The position numbers were made by a program, and so were the translations under genes. A DNA stretch of 64,000 nt from Bacteroidota bacterium (GTDB taxonomy: Bacteria; Bacteroidota; Bacteroidia; Bacteroidales; Dysgonomonadaceae). The stretch is from assembly GCA_023399295.1 (NCBI GenBank), contig JAEWQF010000051.1, positions 1 through 64,000 of the forward strand, in the 5' to 3' direction. The number at the start of each line of letters is the position of its first letter. Within the stretch, counting starts at the first letter, position 1. Below the pieces are notes generated by a model. That model was not told where the DNA came from. It did no database searches and worked only from the letters and a program-made list of their open reading frames with translations. Of this stretch, positions 56,314-64,000 are shown piece after piece.

Positions 56314-59007
56314 TCAATCGAACAGTTTCATCTGTCCGGTGATCTCATCCCGCAGGTCGGCGTCCGAGACAGCCGTATCGCCGTTCTCATCTTCGATCTC
56401 CACCTTCATCGTCTCCAGCGGTTCCGGCTCCGGGAATCGGGATGGCTCCAGCTCTTCCACCTCCTTCACCTCGTAATTGGAGATGCGCTTGCCTTTGGCT
56501 TTGTAGCTCTTCACGCCGATGAACTCATCCACCTCGATCACCAGGGGCTCACGGTACTCATCGTTGCCGCCAAAGATAACCTTAACTCTCGGAAAAACCA
56601 CATCCGTCAACAGAAATAATCGCGAGGCTGTGTTGTCGCCCATGAAGTTAAGCGATTTCTCCGACGCATCGAAGGTGAACCGCTTCAGATAAGCAAACCC
56701 CTGATCGGCATCATACAGGGCTGCCGACCAGATCTTGTTGGCCTCATACTTCTCGATGCGGCGTATGTCTGTAGGGAAATGGTTGGTGAGGTCGAAATTA
56801 CAGATATGATAATCACCCTTCTCGGTCACCACCAGGATCTTGTCGTCACCCTGAAACTCACCCAGGTAGTGTCCGCCACCCTCGTAATTGAGGCGATAGA
56901 CATCGGGGTCGAACCACACCTTGCGTCCGCCCAGCGTTGAGATGCCTTTCTGTTTGAGCTGTATGCGGTGAATCTCCGCTTTGGTGAGGAGGTTGCCCAT
57001 GGCGTTGCGGCCTTTAATGTCTATCTCGCTGAAATCTTTCTCGAACTGGAGGATGCGCAGCCTCGGCTTCGGCTTGAGGATCACCTTGATTGTCTCAGCC
57101 TCTCCGTTGGGATTGGAGCTGAAATAGGCGATGCGTGAACCGGCCGATCCCCTGGTGAGGTCATACTCCTTGTCGCGGGTGACACCCGTCACAGGGAACC
57201 GTTTGATATAATGGGGCGACGATTTGCCATCGCGGTATACCACGTTGTAAATGGTGCGCTTGTCGTTTTTCTTGAACACGTTGGCGTAGAGGATGTTCTT
57301 GCCAACGAACATCTTCTCGCTCACTTTCACCACCTTGTACCTGCCATCTTTGAAAAAGATGATGATGTCGTCGATGTCGGAGCAGTTGCAGACAAATTCA
57401 TCCTTCTTCATTCCGGTACCAATGAAACCCTCATCCCGGTTGACATACAACTTCTCGTTTGCCTCCACCACCTTCACCGCTTCAATGTTCTCGAAGCTGC
57501 GGATTGCGGTGCGACGGGGAAAGTTCTTACCGTAACGCTCTTTCAACATCAGGAACCAGGCGATGGTGTAGTCGGTGAGATTATTCAGGTTGTGGTCGAT
57601 TTCGCCAATCTCCTCACCCAGGCGTGCAATGAGTTCGTTCGACTTGTCCGAATTGAACTTCAGGATGCGGGCCATCTTGATCTCCATCAACCGGAGGATG
57701 TCGTCGCGGTTTATTTCCCGTATGAAGGAGGCTTTAAAAGGTTCCAGCCGTTTGTCGATGTGGTCCACCGCCTTGTCCATGGTCGCGGCATTCTCAAACT
57801 CACGGTCCTTGTAGATGCGCTCCTCGATGAATATCTTCTCGAGAGAGGCAAAAAGCAATGCCTCCTGCTTCTCCTCCTTGTCGATCTCCAGTTCACGACG
57901 GAGGTAGTAGCGTGTGTTGTCAACCGACACCCGCAGCACATCACTCACCTTCAGAAAGTGGGGCTTGTCCTCATCAATCACGCAGCAGTTGGGTGAGATG
58001 CTGATCTCACAATCGGTAAAGGCAAAGAGTGCATCGATAGTCTTGTCGGAAGAAACACCCGGAGCCAGCTGAACCTGTATCTCCACGTTCTGGGCAGTGA
58101 TGTCATCCACCTTCCTGATCTTGATCTTTCCTTTCTCATTGGCTTTGAGAATCGAATCAACCACACTGGCAGTGGTTCTGCCAAAGGGGATGTCTTTGAT
58201 GACAAGCGTCTTGCTGTCGAGCTTTTGAATGGTGGCCCGCACCTTTACCGACCCCCCGCGTTCGCCATCGTTGTACTTCTCCACATCGATGTAGCCACCG
58301 GTCTGAAAATCGGGGTAAAGTGTGAACGCTTTCTCTTCCAGGTAAGCAATGGCAGCATCACACAACTCATTGAAGTTGTGCGGCAGTATCTTGGAGGAGA
58401 GCCCCACGGCAATCCCCTCGGCACCCTGTGCCAGCAAGAGCGGAAATTTGGCGGGGAGCGTCACCGGCTCCTTGTTTCTCCCGTCGTAGGAGGGCTTCCA
58501 TTCGGTTGTCTTGGCGTTGAACAGCACCTCCAGGGCAAATTTGGTGAGACGGGCCTCGATGTAACGGGGTGCGGCCGCACCGTCGCCGGTGAGGATGTTG
58601 CCCCAGTTGCCCTGCGAGTCCACCAGCAACTCCTTCTGTCCCATCTGCACCAGGGCATCACCGATGGATGCGTCACCATGGGGGTGATACTGCATGGTGT
58701 TGCCGATGATGTTGGCCACCTTGTTGTAACGACCGTCATCCATCCGTTTCATGGCATGGAGGATGCGACGCTGTACCGGCTTCAGTCCGTCGGAGATGTG
58801 TGGTACGGCCCTTTCCAGTATGACATACGATGCATAGTCGAGGAACCAGTTCTGGTACATCTTGGAGAGGTTGAGCACACTCTCCTCGCCCAACCGGACC
58901 GGTATCTTTGAAGCAGCGATGTTTTTTCCGGAAAGATCGGAATCAGCCTCCTCCATGGCTTCGTTGTTCTCTTTGTAGTCGTCGTCGTTTGTTTCTATAG
59001 GAGACAT
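56314..59007 (-). CDS. parC: Topoisomerase IV subunit A (ParC)
   Basis: This type II topoisomerase subunit breaks and rejoins DNA to separate chromosomes. From MSPIETNDDD the protein has 897 residues. The catalytic Tyr is Y149 in AAPRYIEARLT, and HPHGDASIGDAL (from about residue 108) is the quinolone region, where Ala113 stands in the position of the usual Ser. A C-terminal propeller follows (from about residue 500), with an acidic end. It fits ParC better than GyrA. A start 40 codons further up lies before the predicted promoter. Confidence 0.93.
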   Translation of the reverse strand: MSPIETNDDDYKENNEAMEEADSDLSGKNIAASKIPVRLGEESVLNLSKMYQNWFLDYASYVILERAVPHISDGLKPVQRRILHAMKRMDDGRYNKVANIIGNTMQYHPHGDASIGDALVQMGQKELLVDSQGNWGNILTGDGAAAPRYIEARLTKFALEVLFNAKTTEWKPSYDGRNKEPVTLPAKFPLLLAQGAEGIAVGLSSKILPHNFNELCDAAIAYLEEKAFTLYPDFQTGGYIDVEKYNDGERGGSVKVRATIQKLDSKTLVIKDIPFGRTTASVVDSILKANEKGKIKIRKVDDITAQNVEIQVQLAPGVSSDKTIDALFAFTDCEISISPNCCVIDEDKPHFLKVSDVLRVSVDNTRYYLRRELEIDKEEKQEALLFASLEKIFIEERIYKDREFENAATMDKAVDHIDKRLEPFKASFIREINRDDILRLMEIKMARILKFNSDKSNELIARLGEEIGEIDHNLNNLTDYTIAWFLMLKERYGKNFPRRTAIRSFENIEAVKVVEANEKLYVNRDEGFIGTGMKKDEFVCNCSDIDDIIIFFKDGRYKVVKVSEKMFVGKNILYANVFKKNDKRTIYNVVYRDGKSSPHYIKRFPVTGVTRDKEYDLTRGSAGSRIAYFSSNPNGEAETIKVILKPKPRLRILQFEKDFSEIDIKGRNAMGNLLTKAEIHRIQLKQKGISTLGGRKVWFDPDVYRLNYEGGGHYLGEFQGDDKILVVTEKGDYHICNFDLTNHFPTDIRRIEKYEANKIWSAALYDADQGFAYLKRFTFDASEKSLNFMGDNTASRLFLLTDVVFPRVKVIFGGNDEYREPLVIEVDEFIGVKSYKAKGKRISNYEVKEVEELEPSRFPEPEPLETMKVEIEDENGDTAVSDADLRDEITGQMKLFD

Positions 59008-59097
59008 AGATCTGTTTATATGGGAAATAAGAACCCCCTGAAAATGAAGCGGAGGCTCTGATGCTTGTTTTCCGTAAAATGACAAATAAAAATTGTC

Positions 59098-59127
59098 CAA
59101 AGATAAGAAATCTGAAGATAATTTCAA
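59098..59127 (-). promoter_or_regulatory. Promoter of parC
   Basis: On the minus strand TTG (59127-59125), a 19-base spacer and TATCTTTG (59105-59098). Initiation near 59092 leaves a leader of about 85 bases and excludes the earlier in-frame start. Confidence 0.7.
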
Positions 59128-59194
59128 AAGTAAAAATGTGGATCACTGTTAAACTACTTTTGGGGAAAACTGTTTTATCGGTGAGCAGCTTCCA

Positions 59195-59223
59195 TTGCGG
59201 CAATCTTTTTTTTGATATATTTG
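59195..59223 (+). promoter_or_regulatory. Promoter of the M48 peptidase
   Basis: TTG (59195-59197), an 18-base spacer and TATATTTG (59216-59223) lie 62 bases before the start codon. Confidence 0.6.
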
Positions 59224-59285
59224 TCCCTACGAACGATTTGCTCATCATCTCACACACCGGCAACAAAGCCTTAATAAATGACAAT

Positions 59286-60206
59286 ATGGAACAAAAGAAA
59301 TTTCGCACATCATCCCGATTCACCCTTGCCCTGCTGACGACACTCTTGTTGCTATCATCCTGCGGCAGCGTCCCTTTTACGGGGCGACGACAGCTGCAAC
59401 TGGTATCAAATGAAGAAGTGATCGCATTGAGTCTGCAACAATACCAGGAGTTCATCCGCACTGCCCCGCTTGAAAGTGGCACTGCCGATGCGCAGATGGT
59501 CACCCGCATCGGTAGCCGTATCGCCAAAGCGGTGGAGACCTTCTACACCAACAATGGCTATCAGTCGGAGCTTGAAAACTATGCGTGGGAGTTCAAACTG
59601 GTCAAGGAGAACAGTGTGAACGCTTTCGCCATGCCGGGCGGCAAGGTGGTGATCTATACCGGGCTCCTTCCTGTCACTCAGACAGAAGAAGCACTCGCCG
59701 TGGTGATCGGTCATGAGATCGCACATGTGATTGCCCGTCATTCGAATGAGCGGTTGAGCCAGCAGGTCGCACTGCAGTATGGGGGTGCCATTGCCGGAGG
59801 CCTTCTGGGAAACTCACAGGCCATGCAGCAGTTGGGCAGCACCGTCTTCGGTCTGGGGGCCCAATATGGTGTGATGATGCCCTACGCGCGCAAGCAGGAG
59901 TATGAAGCCGATGAGATCGGACTGATCGTGATGGCCATGGCCGGCTACAATCCACAGGTAGCGGTGCCCTTCTGGACCAGGATGGCAGAGAGCTCACAGG
60001 GCGGCTCGGTACCCGAGTTTCTGAGTACCCACCCTACCGACAGCAAACGGATTGCCCGCATCACGGAGATCATGCCGCAGGTGCTCACCCATTACAAGGG
60101 TTCAGGCGTTCAGAATACAAGCACCACCCCCATCGCGACAAAGGCCAAGGTGCCTGCCAAAGAGGAGGTAGAGAAAGCGAGGACCTCAGAGGAGTGGTCG
60201 TTCTGA
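59286..60206 (+). CDS. M48-family metallopeptidase lipoprotein
   Basis: The 306-residue protein starts MEQKKFRTSS and has a lipobox (LLLLSSC, Cys near residue 25). The zinc motif H143-EIA-H147 and downstream EYEADEIGLIVMAMAGYNP (third ligand) fit M48C peptidases such as LoiP/YcaL. It acts in the periplasm on envelope proteins. The promoter at 59195-59223 supports this start. Its end overlaps the convergent MFS gene by 21 bases. Confidence 0.92.
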   Translation: MEQKKFRTSSRFTLALLTTLLLLSSCGSVPFTGRRQLQLVSNEEVIALSLQQYQEFIRTAPLESGTADAQMVTRIGSRIAKAVETFYTNNGYQSELENYAWEFKLVKENSVNAFAMPGGKVVIYTGLLPVTQTEEALAVVIGHEIAHVIARHSNERLSQQVALQYGGAIAGGLLGNSQAMQQLGSTVFGLGAQYGVMMPYARKQEYEADEIGLIVMAMAGYNPQVAVPFWTRMAESSQGGSVPEFLSTHPTDSKRIARITEIMPQVLTHYKGSGVQNTSTTPIATKAKVPAKEEVEKARTSEEWSF

Positions 60207-61412
60207 GTGCCTGTTGACAGCCTGATAAACAACCCCCACGAGGGCCAGCAACACGCCCGAAACGATCAGCAAGGACTCCACCGAGACCACATCGGCCAGC
60301 GGTCCAAAAAGCAGGATGGCCACCGGCATGGCCGCCGAGATGATGATTTGAATGATGGAAAAGACCCTTCCCATCATGGCCGGCTCGGTGATCTCCTGGA
60401 TGAAAACTGTTTCGGCGGTAGCGATCACCGGCAGGAAGAATCCTGCGACACCCATCACGATGAGATAGACCACGAAATTGCCGGCCAGACCCAGCAAGGT
60501 GAAGGAGATACCGAAGGCTACAAGGCAGAGGGCAATTGTCAATATCTTGTTCTTGATGTTGCCGTAGAGTGAGACGGCGATCCCTCCCACAAAGGAACCG
60601 GCGGTCCAGACAATCTCATTGGCTGTGAGCCGCCATACCTCGTTGCCAAAGCTACGTTCAATCAGCAGGGGGGTCAGCACCGCTGCGGGTGTGATCAGGA
60701 AAAAAGAGAAGCCGTAGCAGATGATGATCCCTTTAAGCAGCCTGTTGCTGAATGCATAGCGCACACCCTGCTTCAACTCTGCATAGAACGATGCCGGCTC
60801 TTCCGTTCTTTCCACCCTGCCCACCACGATCAAACGAAGGATGAAGATCGCAGCCGTTGCCGTCACCACATCGATCATGAAAGCCCAGGCAATGTCCATC
60901 GTACCCAGCACCACACCACCTACAGCCGGCGCCAGCAACATCAGCACCGAGTTCAGCGACTGGTTGATACCCTGCACACGGGTCAGGTGCTCCTGAGGCA
61001 CCAACTGAGGATAGATCGCGTTGACCGCCGGCATCTGAATTCCTGCCCCTATCGAACGCACCACGGAGACCACCAGCAAGAGTTCCAGCTGCGTGTATCC
61101 CGACCAGAAAGCGATGGCAAGGCCCAGCGTTGAAATAGCGATGAAGCCGTCGGAGAGCATGATCAACACCTTGCGGTTGTAACGGTCTGCCCATACACCA
61201 CCCCAGAGTGAGACAAACACCTGCGGCAGCATGGAGCAGATGGTGGTAAGCATCAGCCACACCCCGGAAGAGGTCTCCAGGGTAATGTGCCAGATGATGG
61301 CATAGGCCACCACAGCCGATCCGAAAAGGGAGACGTTCTGGCTGACGAGAAAGAGAATCACCTGTCTGTTGCGCAGTGGTCTCCTGCCGGTCACTTGTTT
61401 ATCTGCATCCAT
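60186..61412 (-). CDS. MFS transporter (Enterobactin-exporter-like)
   Basis: The 408-residue protein has about 12 helices. The early segment ending MLPQVFVSLWGGVWADRYNRKVLIMLSDG contains the MFS loop motif (WADRYNRKV), and the family resembles the MFS_3 group (EntS-like) of exporters. Substrate unknown. Its 3' end overlaps the M48 gene. A terminator of the rpoZ group lies just before it. Confidence 0.9.
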   Translation of the reverse strand: MDADKQVTGRRPLRNRQVILFLVSQNVSLFGSAVVAYAIIWHITLETSSGVWLMLTTICSMLPQVFVSLWGGVWADRYNRKVLIMLSDGFIAISTLGLAIAFWSGYTQLELLLVVSVVRSIGAGIQMPAVNAIYPQLVPQEHLTRVQGINQSLNSVLMLLAPAVGGVVLGTMDIAWAFMIDVVTATAAIFILRLIVVGRVERTEEPASFYAELKQGVRYAFSNRLLKGIIICYGFSFFLITPAAVLTPLLIERSFGNEVWRLTANEIVWTAGSFVGGIAVSLYGNIKNKILTIALCLVAFGISFTLLGLAGNFVVYLIVMGVAGFFLPVIATAETVFIQEITEPAMMGRVFSIIQIIISAAMPVAILLFGPLADVVSVESLLIVSGVLLALVGVVYQAVNRHSERPLL

Positions 61413-61425
61413 GATGTCAATTCAT

Positions 61426-61463
61426 AAAAAAAAGCGATATCCCATTCTACCGGGATACCGCTT
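61426..61463 (-). terminator. Terminator after bamD-rpoZ-DUF4293
   Basis: Minus-strand arms AAGCGGTATCCC and GGGATATCGCTT (12 bases, one mismatch) are followed by eight T residues. Confidence 0.85.
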
Positions 61464-61481
61464 CTGTTCGTTTCAACGCAG

Positions 61482-61937
61482 CTATCTCCTCAGCCGGTTC
61501 AGGGATCGTACCAGTGCTTCGTCGGCACCGATCTTGCGGATGGCAAGGATGGTGAGGATCAGCGCGATTGCCGGCATGATACCACCCAACCCCACACGTT
61601 GGAACTGGAGGTTCTCCACCGGAACTACCTGATAGAGCACAAATCCAAAATAGAGGTAAAAACCCACCATGACGATGGCGTTAAAAATCGAAAGCCTGAT
61701 CTGCAGCATCCTCTTCTTGTAGAGGAACAGCGTTACCAGCGAGAGCAGTGAACTGATGGCACCGATCACGAAGAGGCCCCAGGTGGAGTCGGAAAGTGAC
61801 CCATTGAGATAGATTCCCATCGCCTCAAACAACACCTCGTCACCATTGTAGGTGAAGGCAACCAGGGGGGACACCGTAGCGACCAGCATGGCAGCTGCTG
61901 CCAATAGCAGGAAGAGAGTCTGTATCCGTTGCAGCAT
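61482..61937 (-). CDS. DUF4293 membrane protein
   Basis: The 151-residue protein has four helices (about 7-25, 50-72, 80-102 and 115-135) and is typical of DUF4293, a Bacteroidetes family of unknown function that often follows rpoZ. It begins 4 bases after the rpoZ stop and ends before a terminator. Confidence 0.88.
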   Translation of the reverse strand: MLQRIQTLFLLLAAAAMLVATVSPLVAFTYNGDEVLFEAMGIYLNGSLSDSTWGLFVIGAISSLLSLVTLFLYKKRMLQIRLSIFNAIVMVGFYLYFGFVLYQVVPVENLQFQRVGLGGIMPAIALILTILAIRKIGADEALVRSLNRLRR

Positions 61938-61941
61938 GGCC

Positions 61942-62274
61942 TCAGAACAGCTCTTTTTCCTTTGCGGGATTGCGATAGAAGATCTGCCCCTCTTTCCACT
62001 CTTCGACAGCCATCAAGGAGGGTTTGGGCAACTTCTCATAAAAACGGGATATCTCAATCTGTTCGTGATTTTCAAACACCTCTTCCAGATTGTCGCTGTA
62101 GGAGGCAAACTCCTGCAGTTTGGTATCCAGGTCGCGTTTCATCTCGATGGAGAGCTGATTGGCCCTTTTACTGATGATGCGTACCATTTCGTAGACGTTG
62201 CCTACCGGTTCCGACAACTTCATCACATCACGACTCTCCGTGTTGGTGCTTGCAGCAATTTTTCTGTAATCCAT
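61942..62274 (-). CDS. rpoZ: RNA polymerase subunit omega, Bacteroidetes form
   Basis: The 110-residue protein matches the Bacteroidetes RpoZ form: GNVYEMVRIISKRANQLSIE is the omega core helix, and the C-terminus (EISRFYEKLPKPSLMAVEEW) is lineage-specific. It helps assemble RNA polymerase. It stands between bamD (36 bases upstream) and DUF4293, in one operon. Confidence 0.9.
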   Translation of the reverse strand: MDYRKIAASTNTESRDVMKLSEPVGNVYEMVRIISKRANQLSIEMKRDLDTKLQEFASYSDNLEEVFENHEQIEISRFYEKLPKPSLMAVEEWKEGQIFYRNPAKEKELF

Positions 62275-62310
62275 TCTGTATCTTATCTTAAATTGTTTTT
62301 TCAGAACATG

Positions 62311-63126
62311 TCAAACGGTGGGTAGCAGATCGATCTTCTCTTGTGCCTCCTTGTAATAACGATCCGCCTCACCCTTGTACTTCGCTTCGGGGAAGGAGTT
62401 GGTATAGTTGAAATATTCATCCACCACCATGCGATAGCGTTCGGGTTGGATACGCAGCGCGCTGCGTTGTGCAAATTCATACCGGGCACGCAGTATTGTC
62501 ATCTGGTAATCTTCCAGATATTTGGAGTAGGGGTAACTTTTCATTGCTTCCCGGGCAGTGATCACCGCTGCCTCGTAGTTATTGCCCATGTAGTTTCCGA
62601 GATTCAGGTATAGTTCGGCAGCCAGCAACTCCTTGTAGGCAAGCTTCTCCTGCAGTTCGAAAAGATAGTTCTTGGCCTGTTCGGCGCGTTCGGTCTGCGG
62701 ATATTTCTCGATGTATTTCTGAAACTCCACAATGGCTGTATAGGTCTTTGACTGATCGAGACGTGCTTCGGGTGAATCGAGGTACATGCCGTAAGCAGAG
62801 TAGAAAAGAGCAGCTTCTGCATACTCCCCGTTGGGATAGGAGTTGTAGTAGGTAGTGAACACCTGTGTGGCAGAATAGTAATCGCGTGAGTTGTAATGGC
62901 TTTGCGCCAGCAGATAGAGTGACTCCTCCGCCTGGGCGGTGCCTTTCATAAAGGTGACCAGTTCTTCCAGCAACGTGATGGATCGGGTGTATTTTCCTTC
63001 CTCGAAATACTTTTTTGCATAGGTGTATTTAAGGTCTCTGTCGGTACTTTTGAGGATCTTGTTGTACTCATTACAGGAACCCAACACCAAAACGATCAGC
63101 AAAAAATAGAATGGTCTAATTCTCAT
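62311..63126 (-). CDS. bamD: Outer-membrane assembly lipoprotein BamD
   Basis: The 271-residue lipoprotein (LIVLVLGSC, Cys near residue 18) consists of TPR-like repeats, including YAKKYFEEGKYTRSITLLEE and SLYLLAQSHYNSRDYYSAT. BamD works with BamA to fold outer-membrane barrels. It is first in bamD-rpoZ-DUF4293, with a -7 element 25 bases upstream. Confidence 0.95.
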   Translation of the reverse strand: MRIRPFYFLLIVLVLGSCNEYNKILKSTDRDLKYTYAKKYFEEGKYTRSITLLEELVTFMKGTAQAEESLYLLAQSHYNSRDYYSATQVFTTYYNSYPNGEYAEAALFYSAYGMYLDSPEARLDQSKTYTAIVEFQKYIEKYPQTERAEQAKNYLFELQEKLAYKELLAAELYLNLGNYMGNNYEAAVITAREAMKSYPYSKYLEDYQMTILRARYEFAQRSALRIQPERYRMVVDEYFNYTNSFPEAKYKGEADRYYKEAQEKIDLLPTV

Positions 63127-63151
63127 CTTGTTTCAAGTCAGTTTAAGCGTG

Positions 63152-63159
63152 CAAATTTA
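63152..63159 (-). promoter_or_regulatory. -7 element of bamD
   Basis: TAAATTTG on the minus strand. The nearest -33 candidate is TTA rather than TTG. Confidence 0.45.
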
Positions 63160-63207
63160 CGCATTCTTTCTTATTAACCGAAAAGCGAAGCGCTATTTTA
63201 TTCAATT

Positions 63208-64000
63208 TTAGGATTTCGCTGCTGCGAAACGGAGAATGTCGTCTACATGCTTGCGGTCATTGGCGAGCTTCGGCACTTTGTTCTGCCCCCCTGCTTTCTC
63301 TCTTTGTTTCATCCATTCATAGAACAAACCTTTATCCATCATCCTCACCTCGGGAGCATTGAGTGAGAGGTTATACGATCGTTTTGCCTCATAGTCTGAA
63401 TTCAGCTTCTTGAGGTTCTCGTCGAGCTTCTCGGCAAACAGCTGCAGGTCGGCAGGTGGAGTCTCAAACTCGATCAGCCACTGGTGCGCACCCACGTTCT
63501 TGTCACCAAAAAAGATCGGGGCAGCAGTGTACTCGGTGATCTTGGCACCGGTATGACGACATGCCTCATCGAGGGCTCTGTCGGCATTGTCCACGATCAG
63601 CTCTTCGCCAAACGCATTGATAAACTGCCTGGTACGTCCCGTCAACTTAAAGAGATACGGGTCGGTGGACGTAAACTCAACCGTGTCACCTATCTTGTAG
63701 CGCCACAACCCCCCGCTGGTGGAGATCACCATCGCATATTGCTTCCCTTTTTCCACACCACACAGCGGCACTGTCTCAGGAAGCTCCTGGTCCCACGCAC
63801 CGCTGGGGATGAACTCATAATAGACTTCGTTGTCGAGCAACAGCAACATCTCTTTCGAACCGGGCGCATATTGCACACCAAAGAAGCCTTCCGATGCATT
63901 GTAGGTCTCCCAATAGCGCATCCGCTCGGTGGGAATCAGTTTTTCAAACTGTTCCTGGAAAGGGATGAAGCTCACCCCACCATGAAAGAACACCTCCAGG
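63208..64000 (-). CDS. GH3-family acyl-adenylating protein, 5' end beyond the window
   Basis: The frame is open to the right edge, so the N-terminal part lies outside; 263 complete codons are present before the stop. The visible part starts LEVFFHGGVSFIPF and shows YNASEGFFGVQY (acyl-adenylate motif region), GLWRYKIGDTVEF and a C-terminal lid domain with RTRQFINAFGEELI. GH3 proteins adenylate carboxylic acids and join them to amino acids in plants; bacterial members in Bacteroidetes are common but their substrates are unknown. It stands upstream of bamD, 81 bases apart. Confidence 0.92.
   Translation of the reverse strand, partial: LEVFFHGGVSFIPFQEQFEKLIPTERMRYWETYNASEGFFGVQYAPGSKEMLLLLDNEVYYEFIPSGAWDQELPETVPLCGVEKGKQYAMVISTSGGLWRYKIGDTVEFTSTDPYLFKLTGRTRQFINAFGEELIVDNADRALDEACRHTGAKITEYTAAPIFFGDKNVGAHQWLIEFETPPADLQLFAEKLDENLKKLNSDYEAKRSYNLSLNAPEVRMMDKGLFYEWMKQREKAGGQNKVPKLANDRKHVDDILRFAAAKS

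Overview
The window looks like chromosome from a member of the Bacteroidales, possibly Dysgonomonadaceae- or Porphyromonadaceae-like; the exact genus cannot be settled from sequence alone. The signs are a fused SecDF, an F-type ATP synthase operon that starts with atpD-atpC and carries a lineage-type extra membrane protein, a TonB receptor with a carboxypeptidase-like N-terminal domain, DUF1460/DUF4293/DUF3316 proteins, the YidC and omega forms typical of Bacteroidetes, and repeated TTG-N19/20-TAnnTTTG promoters. Base composition is moderate and even. I see no insertion sequence, prophage, integrase or CRISPR array, so most of the window is stable core genome.

Layout. 1-2.5 kb (minus): a BlaR1-type M56 peptidase cut by the left edge, its BlaI-type repressor with a dyad-rich promoter, a 53-residue ribbon-helix-helix protein and an SPFH membrane protein. 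2.7-8.2 kb (plus): a lipoprotein M3 peptidase, secDF and tRNA-Thr(CGT). 8.3-15.5 kb (plus): the ATP synthase operon atpD-atpC-(membrane protein)-atpB-atpE-atpF-atpH-atpA-atpG, tightly packed and partly overlapping. 15.5-18.2 kb (minus): HAD phosphatase, sodium:solute symporter and engB. 18.3 kb (plus): lipid kinase. 19.2-24.3 kb (minus): lemA, a DUF2207 protein, a GNAT acetyltransferase and ovoA, an ovothiol-forming enzyme. 24.5-30.2 kb (plus): iron alcohol dehydrogenase, Tricorn-like protease and a sugar-dehydrogenase-like lipoprotein. 30.2-37.6 kb (minus): two VOC proteins, a Crp-type regulator, a TIGR01777 epimerase, a zinc peptidase, fur-purA and a GHL10 glycoside hydrolase. 37.9-41 kb (plus): TonB receptor and DUF2271 protein. 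41-49 kb (minus): tRNA-Gly(GCC), free methionine-R-sulfoxide reductase, OmpA lipoprotein, an acidic protein, pyrG-yidC, DUF4870-ftsE, a TlpA-like lipoprotein and VanZ. 49.3-51.5 kb (plus): S41 protease and MgtC. 51.5-59 kb (minus): DUF1460 protein, slyD-aroC, PatB/MalY, DUF3316 protein and parC. 59.3 kb (plus): M48 peptidase. 60.2-64 kb (minus): MFS transporter, bamD-rpoZ-DUF4293 and a GH3 gene cut by the right edge.

How the genes fit together. Envelope biogenesis dominates: SecDF, YidC and BamD handle export and outer-membrane assembly, with several lipoprotein peptidases alongside. Energy and nucleotide supply come from ATP synthase, PurA and PyrG. OvoA and the free methionine sulfoxide reductase point to redox protection and at least occasional contact with oxygen. 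The most unusual content is the ovoA cluster, the extra ATP-synthase membrane protein, and several operator-like repeats and dyads next to regulators. No wholly new defence or mobile system was found.
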